A model generated the notes under the pieces. It saw only the letters and a program-made list of their open reading frames with translations, did not search any database and had not been told where the DNA came from. Positions 26,932-36,446 of a stretch of 64,000 nt of DNA are shown here, piece by piece. The stretch covers positions 62,001 through 126,000 of the forward strand of contig JAWKON010000004.1 of assembly GCA_041391125.1 (NCBI GenBank). Reading direction: 5' to 3'. Source of the stretch: JACKBC01 sp041391125 (GTDB taxonomy: Bacteria; Chloroflexota; Anaerolineae; Caldilineales; Caldilineaceae). Every line of letters begins with the position of its first letter. Positions within the stretch are counted from its first letter, which is position 1. The position numbers and the translations under genes were made by a program.

Positions 26932-27999
26932 TCATCCAGCTCCAGCGACAGTTCGCCGGCGACGCGGGCCGCCACATCTTCGCGCTCGTTGACCGTCCAC
27001 AAATCGGCGGCGCGATAGAGCTTGTTCAGATCGCCCACGCCGTTGGGCTTGCGCTGTTTTCACCTGCCCCATAAGTTGGGTCACATAATCGGGCTTGCGC
27101 ACGTCGCGGATTACGCCCATGGGCGCCGGAAATTGCGGATATTCCATGCTGCTCAGAATAAAGGCCAACTGAGTCGAAGTGGCGTCATGGATCAGCAGAT
27201 CACCCTCGTCAATGCCGTTGCCCAGCTCCACCACCTCGGGCGTAAAGCCGTTGAGCCGGATGCCCTTGTTGCGGTCCTTGCCAAAGACCATGGGCATACC
27301 GTGCTCCAGATAGAGAATATTGTCATCGCGCACGCTGCGGTCGCTCAGCCCTTCCCACTCGGCTGGGTTGAAAATGACGCAGTTCTGGTAGATTTCCACA
27401 AACGACGTGCCCGGATGATCGGCGGCCCGGCGCAGCGTCTCTTCCAAATGCTGCGTATGCGCATCAATCGAACGCGCCACAAAGGTGGCCTCGGCGGCCA
27501 AGGCCAGCGCAATGGGATTCAGCGGCTGCTCAATCGACCCCATAGGCGAAGATTTGGTCACCTTGCCCTGGCGCGAGGTGGGCGAATATTGGCCTTTGGT
27601 CAGGCCGTAAATGCGGTTGTTAAAGAGGATAATGTTCAAATTCACGTTGCGCCGAATGGCGTGGATCAGATGGTTGCCGCCGATGGACAGCCCGTCGCCA
27701 TCGCCTGTGATCACCCAGATGCACAGATCAGGATTGGCGACAGCCAGCCCCGTGGCCAGCGTGGGCGCGCGGCCATGAATCGAATGCACGCCATAAGTGT
27801 CCATATAATAGGGAAAACGGCTGGAGCAGCCGATGCCCGACACAAAGACAATCTTCTCTTTGGGAATGCCCAAATCTGGCATGACCTTCTGCATTTGGGC
27901 CAAAATTGCGTAATCGCCGCAGCCCGGACACCAGCGCACCGTCTGGTCCGAAACAAAATCCTTGCGCGTCAGTTGAATTTCTGTAGTTGCTGTTGACAT
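26932..27999 (-). CDS. korB: 2-oxoglutarate (2-oxoacid):ferredoxin oxidoreductase, beta subunit
   Basis: Catalytic beta subunit carrying thiamine diphosphate and a [4Fe-4S] cluster. CPGCGDYAILAQM and GIGCSSR supply cluster cysteines; GDGDGLSIGGNHLIHAIRRN is the ThDP motif; NNRIYGLTKGQYSPTSRQG is the signature loop. It oxidises 2-oxoglutarate or another 2-oxoacid with CoA and reduces ferredoxin. The last about 35 residues are out of frame. A shift near 27047 restores NGVGDLNKLYRAADLWTV, a typical KorB end, followed by an acidic stretch ending near 26880 and then the CBS region. It begins 7 bp after korA. Confidence 0.88.
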   Translation of the reverse strand: MSTATTEIQLTRKDFVSDQTVRWCPGCGDYAILAQMQKVMPDLGIPKEKIVFVSGIGCSSRFPYYMDTYGVHSIHGRAPTLATGLAVANPDLCIWVITGDGDGLSIGGNHLIHAIRRNVNLNIILFNNRIYGLTKGQYSPTSRQGKVTKSSPMGSIEQPLNPIALALAAEATFVARSIDAHTQHLEETLRRAADHPGTSFVEIYQNCVIFNPAEWEGLSDRSVRDDNILYLEHGMPMVFGKDRNKGIRLNGFTPEVVELGNGIDEGDLLIHDATSTQLAFILSSMEYPQFPAPMGVIRDVRKPDYVTQLMGQVKTAQAQRRGRSEQALSRRRFVDGQRARRCGGPRRRRTVAGAG

Positions 28000-28005
28000 A
28001 TTATT

Positions 28006-29871
28006 TTATCCTAAAATCTCGTCAATTTTGGCCTTTACATTGGCAATCTTCATGGGGCGGGCCGTCATGTTGGTGTATGAAATCACGTTGACATCCAGCT
28101 TACCGCGCAGCAGCAGGGCGAGCTGACCGCTGTTCATTTCGGGGACCAGCACATGCTTATAGCGCCCAAGCAGATCTTTGAAATTGCGTGGCAGCGGGTT
28201 GATGTAGCGCAGTTGGGCGTGGGCCACCGATTTGCCTTCGCGCTGCGCCCGCTGCACGGCGGAACGCACCACGCCATATGGCCCGCCCCAACTCACCACC
28301 AGCAAATCGCCGCGCTTGGGGCCGAAGACTTCCTGCTCGGGAATGGCGTCGGCCAGACGCGCCACCTTTTCAGCGCGCTCGCGGTTCATCTGTTCGTTGT
28401 GGGCCGGGTCGTAGGAAACGTTGCCCGTGTTGGGCGCTTTGCTCAGGCCGCCTACGCGGTGCTCCAATCCAGGCGTCCCCGGAATAGCCCAGGGCCGCGC
28501 CAGCGTCTCCTCATTGCGCAAATAGGGCATAAATGGCCCGTCGCCATTGCGCATGGGGCCGGGATGCTTGACCTCAATATTGGGAATGTCTTCAGCATTG
28601 GGAATGCGCCACGGTTCGGCGCTGTTGGCCAGAAAGCCTTCGGAAAGGATAAAGGCCGGACACATGGCGCGCACAGAGAGCCGCGCCGCCTCGATGGCAA
28701 TGTCAAAACAGTCGGCCGGGCTGGCGGGGGCCACAATGATGACCGGGCTTTCGCCGTTGCGGCCATACATGGCTTGCAACAGGTCGGACTGTTCGGTCTT
28801 GGTGGGCAGACCGGTGCTGGGGCCGCCGCGCTGCACATTCACAATGATCATGGGCAGCTCCAGCATGACGCCCAGGCCGATAGCCTCGCTCTTGAGCGCC
28901 ACGCCCGGACCGCTGGTGCCGGTAACGGCCAGCGCGCCGCCAAAGGCCGCGCCGACCACCGAACCCATGGCCGCAATCTCATCCTCAGCCTGAAAGGTGC
29001 GCACGTCAAAGTTGCGCAGCGGGGCCAGGGCGTGCAGAATGTCGCTGGCCGGTGTAATCGGATAGGTGCCGTAAAAGAGCGGCTTGCCCATCTTCTGCGC
29101 CGCCGTGACCAGCCCCATGGCGATTGCCTCGTTGCCCGTCACTTTGCGATAGGTGCCGGCGGGCAGCGACGCCGGGCGCACCATATAGCGGCGCTGGAAG
29201 GTTTCGGTGGTTTCACCATAAAAATAGCCGGTCTGCATGGCCTTAAAGTTGGCTTCGGCAATCTCCGGCCGTTTGGCAAACTTGGCGTAGAGCCAATCTT
29301 TGGTGGTCTCCATAGAGCGGTCAAACATCCAGAAGACCAGCCCCAGCGCAAAGAAGTTCTGGCTGCGATCCTTTTCGCGATTGGAGAGATCGGGGAACGC
29401 ATCCAGGGCGTTGCGGTTTAGCGTGGTCATGGCCACTTCCATGACTTGATACCCTTGCAGCGAATTATCCTCCAGCGGATTGGTTTTGTAGCCCGCTTTG
29501 GCTAGATTCTGTTTGGTGAAAGCATCGGTATTCACCACAATAATGCCGCCCCGTTCCAGTTCGGGCAGGCTGGCCTTAAGCGCCGCCGGGTTCATGGCGA
29601 TCAGCACCTGCGGCGCGTCGCCGGGCGTCAAAATGTCCTGGCTGGAAAAGTGGACTTGAAAACCGCTCACGCCGGCCAGCGTCCCTGCCGGCGCGCGGAT
29701 TTCCGCCGGAAAATCGGGCATGGTGCTGATGTCGTTGCCCAACACGGCGGACGTATTGGTAAACTGCGTGCCCGTCAACTGCATACCGTCGCCCGAATCG
29801 CCCGCAAAGCGAATGGCCACGGACTCAAGCTCTTCAATAACAGGTTGTACTTTTGTAATTGTTTCGGTCAT
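28006..29871 (-). CDS. korA: 2-oxoacid:ferredoxin oxidoreductase, fused gamma-alpha subunit
   Basis: About 621 residues. It starts at ATG 29871 (TETITKVQ), not at 29913, whose extension is not family-like. The N-terminal gamma domain (RFAGDSGDGMQLTGTQFTN, FPAEIRAPAGTLAGVSGFQVHF) precedes the alpha domain (RKVTGNEAIAMGLVTAAQ, YPITPASDILHAL, GTSGPGVALKSEAIGLGVMLELP, VNVQRGGPSTGLPTKTEQSDL). The final domain (LLVVSWGGPYGVVRSAV, HVLVPEMNSGQLALLLRG) completes the standard KorA architecture. No frameshift in 1.9 kb, in contrast to neighbouring genes. It acts with KorB in anaerobic-type TCA or 2-oxoacid oxidation. Confidence 0.95.
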   Translation of the reverse strand: MTETITKVQPVIEELESVAIRFAGDSGDGMQLTGTQFTNTSAVLGNDISTMPDFPAEIRAPAGTLAGVSGFQVHFSSQDILTPGDAPQVLIAMNPAALKASLPELERGGIIVVNTDAFTKQNLAKAGYKTNPLEDNSLQGYQVMEVAMTTLNRNALDAFPDLSNREKDRSQNFFALGLVFWMFDRSMETTKDWLYAKFAKRPEIAEANFKAMQTGYFYGETTETFQRRYMVRPASLPAGTYRKVTGNEAIAMGLVTAAQKMGKPLFYGTYPITPASDILHALAPLRNFDVRTFQAEDEIAAMGSVVGAAFGGALAVTGTSGPGVALKSEAIGLGVMLELPMIIVNVQRGGPSTGLPTKTEQSDLLQAMYGRNGESPVIIVAPASPADCFDIAIEAARLSVRAMCPAFILSEGFLANSAEPWRIPNAEDIPNIEVKHPGPMRNGDGPFMPYLRNEETLARPWAIPGTPGLEHRVGGLSKAPNTGNVSYDPAHNEQMNRERAEKVARLADAIPEQEVFGPKRGDLLVVSWGGPYGVVRSAVQRAQREGKSVAHAQLRYINPLPRNFKDLLGRYKHVLVPEMNSGQLALLLRGKLDVNVISYTNMTARPMKIANVKAKIDEILG

Positions 29872-29993
29872 AATTTTGTTGTCTCTATAAATGAAGCCAT
29901 TGCCGAAAAACAATCTACGCCGGTGATGTATGTTCCGTGTTGCGTGTACCGGTAGAGTGTATTTGCTCTTTTATAGCGTAGTTATTTCGTCAA

Positions 29994-30132
29994 GATGGCC
30001 TTAAATCCAAGACCGTTCAAATAAGGCCGCTGCGACTGCAACGCACGGCTGATTCCTCGACTGTAGGAACGCGGGTTTCTGAAGCCGTGCATCGCAGTCT
30101 CCGCTATTTGATTGGTCTTGGCCTTAAATCTA
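29994..30132. repeat. Imperfect palindrome, CTGCAACGCACGGC family, member 1
   Basis: Left arm 29998-30050 (GGCCTTAAATCCAAGACC, CAAATA, then CTGCAACGCACGGC) mirrors the right arm 30082-30130 (GCCGTGCATCGCAGT, TATTTG, GGTCTTGG). Related members are 33640-33707 and 45899-46012. It lies between korA and the CBS gene. Confidence 0.65.
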
Positions 30133-30204
30133 TGGTGCATAACCGGGCTACCCGTAGCCAGCCCATTCACCGTTCACAATTAACCATTCACCATTAGCAA
30201 TTCC

Positions 30205-30675
30205 TCACCCTCCCTCCGGTTTGCGCGGGAAGCGTTCCGGGTCGGGCGGGCGGTTGAGAATTTCCACCGGGTAGCGGGCCGCCAAAAAGTTGATAATCGA
30301 TTGATGGGTCATGTCGCCCAGGATGGCGCCATTTTCATCCACGGCGGGCAAATTGCGAAAGTGATTTTCATCCATCGTGCGCAGCGCCGCCGCCGCCGAC
30401 AGATCCGGGCGAATGGTGACGGGCGCCTTGGTCATCACTTCATCAATGGGCGCGTCCAATTTTTGCGGCGCATTGACCACTTTGCGCAAAACGTCGCGGT
30501 CCGTAAAGATGCCCACCAGCTTGCCATCCGCATCGGTGATCAAACAGACATTGTGCCGCTCTGTCCGCAGCCGCGTCAACACTTCGCGCACCGGCGCGCC
30601 ACTACGCGCCTGCGAAAAGCCCGACAGCCCCAGATGAGACACCTGCTCTTCACGTAATTCTGACTCTAACGTCAT
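30205..30675 (-). CDS. CBS-pair domain protein
   Basis: About 156 residues from ATG 30675, with AAAAGGAGC directly upstream; a longer reading begins in a G-rich palindrome and was rejected. Two CBS motifs are seen: VREVLTRLRTERHNVCLITDADGKLVGIFTDRDVLRKV and VMTKAPVTIRPDLSAAAALRTMDENHFRNLPAVDENGAILGDMTHQSIINFL. CBS pairs bind AMP/ATP and report energy charge. Position as the first gene before korA-korB, with a second CBS module after korB, suggests allosteric or regulatory control of the oxidoreductase. Confidence 0.88.
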   Translation of the reverse strand: MTLESELREEQVSHLGLSGFSQARSGAPVREVLTRLRTERHNVCLITDADGKLVGIFTDRDVLRKVVNAPQKLDAPIDEVMTKAPVTIRPDLSAAAALRTMDENHFRNLPAVDENGAILGDMTHQSIINFLAARYPVEILNRPPDPERFPRKPEGG

Positions 30676-30697
30676 AAAAGCTCCTTTTGCTCTCGGG

Positions 30698-30779
30698 CCT
30701 CGCCTCCTCCTGGCCCCTCCTCCCCACTGGTGGGGAGGAGGGGGAAAGCTGCACAAGGTGCAGCCAGGGGGAGGCGAGG
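30698..30779. repeat. Three-way-junction palindrome upstream of the kor operon
   Basis: Outer arms CCTCGCCTCCTCCTGG and CCAGGGGGAGGCGAGG (15 of 16 paired) enclose two separate inner hairpins, CCCCTCCTCCCCA/TGGGGAGGAGGGG and GCTGCAC/GTGCAGC. The folded form is Y-shaped. It lies just upstream of the CBS ribosome-binding site, so it would be in the leader or promoter. Confidence 0.7.
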
Positions 30780-31142
30780 CTCACATCCATCAAGTTAAGC
30801 GTGCAAAATAGTTATATGTTATTGTAGCATGGGCTTACATCGCGTTCAATAATCGCCAGTCCGCAATTCAGGCACGGCAGCCCAATGCTTTATTATACGC
30901 TTCCCGTTACTGTTCAGGGCGGCGCCGATCAGCGCAAAACTTTGTCTGTACTGTGATTTTCATGATTTTATGAGTGCTATGATTCCGCTGGCAGACACTC
31001 GCAGTCATCTCCTTATCGCCATCCGCAATCATAGCGCATCATCGAATCATAAAAATCATAGTTTCGACGCCTATTCCGCTTCATATGAGCATGGCATGTC
31101 TGAATAATCGTCTGCCTGACAATGCCATTCCAACCACCCGAT

Positions 31143-31150
31143 GATATAAT
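31143..31150 (+). promoter_or_regulatory. Extended -10 promoter for the GH106 gene
   Basis: TGATATAAT gives a perfect TATAAT (31145-31150) with the TGN extension, 22 bp before ATG 31172. The remaining 360 bp of the divergent gap (30780-31142) shows no other clear element. Confidence 0.5.
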
Positions 31151-31171
31151 GCCTTCTCCAATCCATACTAT

Positions 31172-33640
31172 ATGCATTATCCACGACAAATCAACCGCCA
31201 GCAACCGACAACCGATCATCCGATGAATCATTCACCCAGTCCCCAATCCCTCTTCGCCCATCCGCCCACCGAATATGGCATTATGCCGTTCTGGTTCTGG
31301 AATGACGACCTGGACGAAGCCGAGCTTTTGCGCCAGATTGGCGAATTTCACGCCAAGGGCTTTGGCGGCTTTTTGCTGCACCCGCGGGTGGGGCTGGCGC
31401 GGCGCATCGGCTATTTGACCGATGAATACTTCCGGCTGGCCAAAATCGCCGTGGCCGAGGCCGCCCGTCTGGGTATGAAAGTGGTGCTATACGACGAGGG
31501 CTCCTATCCATCCGGCTCGGCGCAGGGGAAGGTGGTGGCCGCCGACCCCACGCACGCCGCCCGCTGCATCATCATGCAGCAAAAGGAGATCAGCGGGCCG
31601 GCCCGCGGCTATTGGCATCCCAACCCCGGCCGCGGGCTGCGCGATGAGCTGCTCTGCGTGGTAGCGGCGCGCGAAACTGAGCCCAATTCGTTGGACCCCG
31701 ACTCACTCACGCTGCTGCCGGTGCAGGAGCCAGAATTGGTACGCTATGATTTACCAGCCGGTCAATGGCGACTCATGGCGGTCTGGCACGTCTACAGTGG
31801 CGGCGCCATTCGCGGCGTTTATGCTGAGGAGGATGACGGCCACGCGCTGGCCCCGGCAGCCGGCGATCTGCTCAACCCGGCGGCGGTGGCCTCCTTTATC
31901 CGGCTGACCCATGACCAATATTACGCCTATCTGCACGAATATTTTGGCGACACCATTGTGGCCATGTTTACCGACGAGCCCATGATGCTGGGTCGTGGGG
32001 CCAAACGGCGCCCCGATCCCTGGCCTTTTACGCACGGCATTGCCGCAGAATTGCAGGCGAAATGGGATGACGACGTGCTGCGCTGGCTGCCCGCGCTGTG
32101 GCTCGATTGCGGCCCGCGCACCGCCGAATTTCGGCAGATGGTGACGCGCGCGCTCTATGACCGGCTAGAGCGCGTTTTCTACGGCGCCCAGAGCCAATGG
32201 TGCGCCGACCACGGCATTGCGCTGACCGGCCACCCGGCCGAGAGCAACGACTTTGGCGCGCTGCGTCAATTCCAGTGGCCCGGCCAGGATATGGTCTGGC
32301 GCTGGGTGACGCCCGGCGCCGCCTCGGCCTTGGAGGGGGCGCATTCGTGTGCGCCCAAGTGCGCTAGCAGCGCGGCCGCTCTGCAGGGCAGCCGCCGCAA
32401 CGCTTCCGAGGCGCTGGGCGCGTACGGCTGGCAGCTCACGCTGGATGAAGCCAAGTGGCTGCTGGATTGGCACCTGGTGCGCGGCAACAACCTCTTTTAT
32501 TTGCACGCTTGCTTCTATTCCGTACGCGGGCGGCGCGCCTTTGAGAGCGAACCGGACATTGGCCTCCACAACGTCTGGTGGCCCTACTTTGGCGTGCTGG
32601 GCGACTATTTGCGCCGCGTCTGCTGGCTGCTGAGCGACTGCACCCAGGTCTGCCAGGTGGCCATTTTGACCGACGGCAACGCGGCGGCCTGGCAGGCGGC
32701 CAAGGTGCTCTATCAAAACCAGATCGGCTTTATTTATATTGATGAACCGGCGCTGGCGCAATCGCGGGTGGAAAATAGCGAATTGCGCATCGGCCAGCAG
32801 CGTTTCCGCGCTGTGATCTGCGATCCGCCACATGTGGCCGGGCAAGCTCAACTGGATACGTTTGTACAGTCCGGCGGGCTCGTACTGACCGATTGGAGGG
32901 CGGACACACTGGTTTCAATATTGGCCCCAACTGTCGAACGCGATGTTGATTTTCCCAGCGCGCCCGATCTGCGCTTTATCCACGTGCGCAAAGATGGGCG
33001 TGAATACTATTTATTTGTAAACGAGGGTGAAGAGCCAATCGAGGATGCGCTATCACTGGCCGCCGTGGGCGCGCTGGAATGCTGGGATCCGCTGGACGGC
33101 GCAACGCAGCCCTGGCCGACTACCGAGCAAAATGGGCGGCTGCACACGCACCTGCATTTGGCGCGGCGCCAGGGGCTGATCCTGGCGGTCGATCCCACTG
33201 GCGAGTCGGTGGCCGATTGCGCTCTCCCGCCGCGGCCCGGCGACGCGCTTTTGCCATTGGCTGGGTCGTGGCAAGCCTTCAATGCAGATGGGAAAGCGGC
33301 AGCCGTTCCTTGTCCCGACGATTGGGCGCAAGCGGAGGGGTGGGAGACATTTGCCGGCACGCTCACATTCCGCACCCAATTCAATTTGTCCGCCGGGCAA
33401 ATGGGCCAGCCGCTTTTTCTCGATTTGGGCGGTGTGGGCGATATTGCCGAAGTGCGACTCAACGGCCAATTAGTCGGCGTGCGTGCTTGGGCGCCATACG
33501 TCCTGCGGATTGACGCCGCCTGCCAATCCGGCGATAATCAGCTTGCGGTGCGCGTCACCAATTCCGCCGCTAATTTTTACGAAGGGATGCAGCTACCCTC
33601 CGGCCTGTTGACGCCGCCGGTCATCCGTTATGCAGGCTAG
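31172..33640 (+). CDS. Glycoside hydrolase, GH106-like (alpha-L-rhamnosidase type)
   Basis: 822 residues (805 if started at ATG 31223). The TIM-barrel start is diagnostic: IMPFWFWNDDLDEAELLRQIGEFHAKGFGGFLLHPRVGL, then EAARLGMKVVLYDEGSYPSGSAQG, MFTDEPMMLG and GHPAESNDFG. A beta-sandwich with a galactose-binding-like fold lies near the end (FRTQFNL, LFLDLGGVGDIAEVRLNGQLVGVRAWAPYVLRI). GH106 members release terminal alpha-L-rhamnose. A low-complexity insertion at about residues 388-412 (GAHSCAPKCASSAAALQGSRR) looks foreign. No signal peptide is seen, so the enzyme would be cytoplasmic. No frameshift. Confidence 0.8.
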   Translation: MHYPRQINRQQPTTDHPMNHSPSPQSLFAHPPTEYGIMPFWFWNDDLDEAELLRQIGEFHAKGFGGFLLHPRVGLARRIGYLTDEYFRLAKIAVAEAARLGMKVVLYDEGSYPSGSAQGKVVAADPTHAARCIIMQQKEISGPARGYWHPNPGRGLRDELLCVVAARETEPNSLDPDSLTLLPVQEPELVRYDLPAGQWRLMAVWHVYSGGAIRGVYAEEDDGHALAPAAGDLLNPAAVASFIRLTHDQYYAYLHEYFGDTIVAMFTDEPMMLGRGAKRRPDPWPFTHGIAAELQAKWDDDVLRWLPALWLDCGPRTAEFRQMVTRALYDRLERVFYGAQSQWCADHGIALTGHPAESNDFGALRQFQWPGQDMVWRWVTPGAASALEGAHSCAPKCASSAAALQGSRRNASEALGAYGWQLTLDEAKWLLDWHLVRGNNLFYLHACFYSVRGRRAFESEPDIGLHNVWWPYFGVLGDYLRRVCWLLSDCTQVCQVAILTDGNAAAWQAAKVLYQNQIGFIYIDEPALAQSRVENSELRIGQQRFRAVICDPPHVAGQAQLDTFVQSGGLVLTDWRADTLVSILAPTVERDVDFPSAPDLRFIHVRKDGREYYLFVNEGEEPIEDALSLAAVGALECWDPLDGATQPWPTTEQNGRLHTHLHLARRQGLILAVDPTGESVADCALPPRPGDALLPLAGSWQAFNADGKAAAVPCPDDWAQAEGWETFAGTLTFRTQFNLSAGQMGQPLFLDLGGVGDIAEVRLNGQLVGVRAWAPYVLRIDAACQSGDNQLAVRVTNSAANFYEGMQLPSGLLTPPVIRYAG

Positions 33641-33707
33641 CGTGCGTTGCACTGGCCAGCAGAACCTTCAAACTATGCCGAACCTTGGCGGCCAGTGCGA
33701 TGCACGC
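33640..33707. repeat. Palindrome, CTGCAACGCACGGC family, member 2
   Basis: GCGTGCGTTGCACTGGCC and GGCCAGTGCGATGCACGC form an almost perfect stem that begins at the last base of the GH106 stop codon. The arms share the TGCAACGCAC/GTGCATCGCA words with the elements at 29994 and 45899. Confidence 0.7.
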
Positions 33708-33787
33708 GGGTCATACAATTGCGCCCTTGCGTCGTTAGCGTCTTTTGCGTTCAAAAATCATTGTGTTTGACTCAAGGAGTTTGGGCG

Positions 33788-34430
33788 TTCGACTTTCCCA
33801 AAACTGACCAAAACCGCGTGGTGCGCCTGCCTAAGCGCGGCCTATGACAAAGAGACCATTTACGCCATTGTGGATGCTTCACTGATCTGCCACGTGGGGC
33901 TGATCCAGGACGGCAAGCCGTTTGTCATCCCCACGCTGCACGCCCGCGATGGCGACAATCTGCTGCTGCACGGCTCGGCGGCCAGCCGCATGATCAAACA
34001 CGCCGGCGCTCGGCCACGATCTGTGCATCACCATTACGCCGGTGGATGGGCTGGTGCTGGCGCGGCTTCGGTCTTTCACCATTCGGCCAACTATCGCTCG
34101 GCGGTGCTCTTTGGCCAAGGCCACATGGCGGACGCGGCGGAAAAAAACCGTTATCTCAAAATTTTCACCGACAAGCTCATCCCCGGTCGCTGGGATGACG
34201 CCCGCCAGCCCACCGAACTCGAACTCAAGGCCACGTCGGTGGTGGTCATGCCCATTGCGTCGGCCTCGGCCAAGGTGCGCGTCGGCCCGCCGGGTGATGA
34301 TGACGAGGATTACGCGCTGCCGGTATGGGCGGGCGTGCTGCCCATGCAGACGCGGGGCGCGCCGGTGGCCGATCCGCTGCTGCGTGCAGGAATTGATTTG
34401 CCAGACTATGTAAAGGAATATATCCAATGA
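33788..34430 (+). pseudogene. Pyridoxamine 5'-phosphate oxidase-fold (FMN-binding) protein, three indels
   Basis: Reconstructed: DFPKTDQNRVVRLPKRG, YDKETIYAIVDASLICHVGLIQDGKPFVIPTLHARDGDNLLLHGSAASRMI, LCITITPVDGLVLARSVFHHSANYRSAVLFG, then VPGR-type segment LIPGRWDDARQPTELELKATSVVVMP and PPGDDDEDYALPVWAGVLP. This is the NimA/PNPOx-like family of small flavin-binding proteins. Frame changes occur near 33844, 34012 and 34068, the last two nearly compensating. The N-terminus is approximate, though AAGGAG at 33774-33779 fits. The stop overlaps the next ATG as ATGA, so the pair is coupled. Confidence 0.75.
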
Positions 34431-35421
34431 GCCAATCTATCAAAATCGGCCTGTTGAGCTTTGCGCACGGTCATGCCGTCTCGTATGCGGCCAATCTGCG
34501 TACGCTGGATAATGTGGAAATCGCCGGCATTTATGATGACAACGCGCCGCGCGGCCAGCAAATGGCCGAGCGCTTTGCCACTACTTATTTTGCATCGGCA
34601 GATGCGCTGCTGGCGCAGGGGCTGGATGGCGCCATTATCTGCGCCGAAAACGCCAACCATCGCCCGCTGGTGGAGCAGGCGGCGGGACGCACCGGCTACA
34701 TCCTGTGCGAAAAGCCCATTGCCACCACCCTGGCCGACGCCCAAGCCATGATCGACATCTGCGCGCAGACCAATACGCAGTTGCAGATTGCCTTCCCCGT
34801 GCGCTATTCGCCGCCGGTGCAACAGCTCAAGCAGATGCTGGATGCGGGCAAGCTGGGGCGCGTTTACGCCGCCAAATGCACCAATCATGGCTCTATGCCC
34901 GGCGGCTGGTTTGTGGACAAGACGCTCTCCGGCGGCGGTGCGGTCATCGATCATACGGTGCATGTGATCGATCTGCTGCGCTGGTTCTGGGGCGCCGAGG
35001 TGACCGAAGTTTACGCCGAGATTGGCGAGAATCTGCTGCACCCCGACCTGGGCATTGACGACGCCGGCATGCTCTCGTTTACGCTGGCCAACGGCGTCTA
35101 CGGCACGCTGACACAAGCTGGTCGCGTTGGGTGCGTACCCCACTTGGGGCGATGTCAAGCTGGAAGTGGTGGGCGAGCAGGGCGCGGTGCAGGTGGATGC
35201 GTTTGAGCAGCACGTGGCGCTCAGCTCGGAGAAGACGGGCAAAACCCAGTGGGTCAACTGGGGCAGCAACATGGACCTGGGGCTGGTGCGCGACTTTGTG
35301 GACGCCATCCGCACCTGCCGCCTGCCGTCGATCAATGGTGAAGATGGCCAGGGCGCTGGAGGTGGCGCTGGCGGCCTATCGCTCGGCGGAAATGGGGCGG
35401 CCGGTGCATTTGCCTTTATGA
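34427..35421 (+). pseudogene. Gfo/Idh/MocA family oxidoreductase, two frameshifts
   Basis: N-terminal Rossmann domain (IKIGLLSFAHGHAVSYAANL, IAGIYDDN, AIICAENANHRPLVEQA, then YILCEKPIATTLADAQ with the catalytic-type EKP) and the C-terminal sheet (GGWFVDKTLSGGGAVIDHTVHVIDLLRWFWG). Frames change near 35120 and 35345. The restored tail is VKLEVVGEQGAVQVDAFEQHV, INGEDG, then ALEVALAAYRSAEMGRPVHLPL, as family members end. About 331 residues. Such enzymes oxidise sugars or inositols with NAD(P). Coupled to the preceding flavin-type gene. Confidence 0.82.
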
Positions 35422-35624
35422 TGCGTCTCAAATATGATTGGGCTGGGATAACTATGATAGCTGTTCGATGACCCGTAGATTGTAAACATGGATAGGGGGA
35501 ACACGGATATAAAAACTAATGAAATCTGTGTTCTTCCCATCCGTGTTCACAAAATTTGTTCTGTTTATGCAGTTCTTCTGCGGCGCTAGGTGATTCAGCA
35601 GCGGTGAAGAGTTGTGAGGATACT

Positions 35625-35879
35625 ATGTCACAATTAGTGATTGATCTACCTGAGAGTTTGGAACAGCAAATTCGGGCCCAAGGAATTTCGCAGAATCAAC
35701 TGCGAAAAGTAATTGCCTATCTGCTTGAGTTGTATCTGAAGGTCGACAAGTCCGCAGAACTATTCCAATCTGCAAATAGCCCCATGCCCCGTAAAGCAGG
35801 CAGCGCCAAACATCTTGGCATCTGCATTTCTGATGATTTTGACGAACCACTGGACGATTTCGCGGAATATATGCCATGA
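35625..35879 (+). CDS. Antitoxin of a VapBC-like pair
   Basis: 84 residues from ATG 35625, with GAGGA upstream. After a helical N-terminus (IDLPESLEQQIRAQGISQNQLRKVIAYLLELYL), the C-terminal part PMPRKAGSAKHLGICISDDFDEPLDDFAEYMP is the toxin-binding tail seen in small antitoxins paired with PIN toxins. The stop overlaps the toxin start (ATGA). Intact. Confidence 0.72.
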   Translation: MSQLVIDLPESLEQQIRAQGISQNQLRKVIAYLLELYLKVDKSAELFQSANSPMPRKAGSAKHLGICISDDFDEPLDDFAEYMP

Positions 35880-36253
35880 GGTTGCTAATTGATACACATA
35901 CCTTTCTCTGGTTTGTGCTTGATAGTCCCCAGCTTTCAATAGCAGTCAAGGGCTTGATTGAGGATGAAAGAATCAAATTTTATTAGTATTGCTTCCCTTG
36001 GGGAACTCACTATCAAAACCAGCCTGGGTAAACTCGACATACCGGTCAGCTTGGAACGATTCCCGCCTGCGCAGCTAACCATCAATCGCATTGCGGTCTT
36101 GCCAATAGAAGTGAGCCACCTGCATCGACTTGTGCATTTGCCATTTCATCATCGCGACCCTTCGATCGCCTTCTCATCGCCCAAAGTATAGAAGAAAACA
36201 TCCCTATCATTAGTCGAGATAGCTCTTTTAGCGCGTGTCCCATTCAGGTATAA
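35876..36253 (+). pseudogene. VapC-type PIN-domain toxin, two frameshifts
   Basis: The restored sequence is MRLLIDTHTFLWFVLDSPQLS (first catalytic Asp), ISIASLGELTIKTSLGKLDIP (Glu), then after a second shift DRLLIAQSIEENIPIISRDSSFSACPIQV (acidic residues), ending at TAA 36253. VapC toxins are PIN ribonucleases cutting tRNA or rRNA. Frames change near 35970 and 36165. If the indels are real, an intact antitoxin is left without an active toxin. Confidence 0.75.
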
Positions 36254-36446
36254 TGGTGGAACGCATAGTTACTGTTTATGCGGCTAACCCCGGCTTCCCG
36301 CAACTGCAAATGGTGCAGGCCAACGCCAATGCGCTCAACGCCACCGACAAAGTCATCTTTACGCCCGATGGCACCACGTGCTGCCCGGCCCCGGCATTGT
36401 GCCCACGGTGGGATGACGCCGGCGGCCGAGTAGAAGATGACATAGA

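Noticed and set aside
28153..29421. 422-codon open frame on the plus strand opposite korA
   Set aside because: It mirrors a well-conserved korA coding region; its His/Arg/Gly-rich translation has no domain and is typical of antisense shadows in GC-rich DNA.
29914..30204. tRNA or structured RNA gene suggested by the paired arms
   Set aside because: No anticodon arm, T-loop GTTCGA in position or acceptor CCA; it fits the palindromic repeat family instead.
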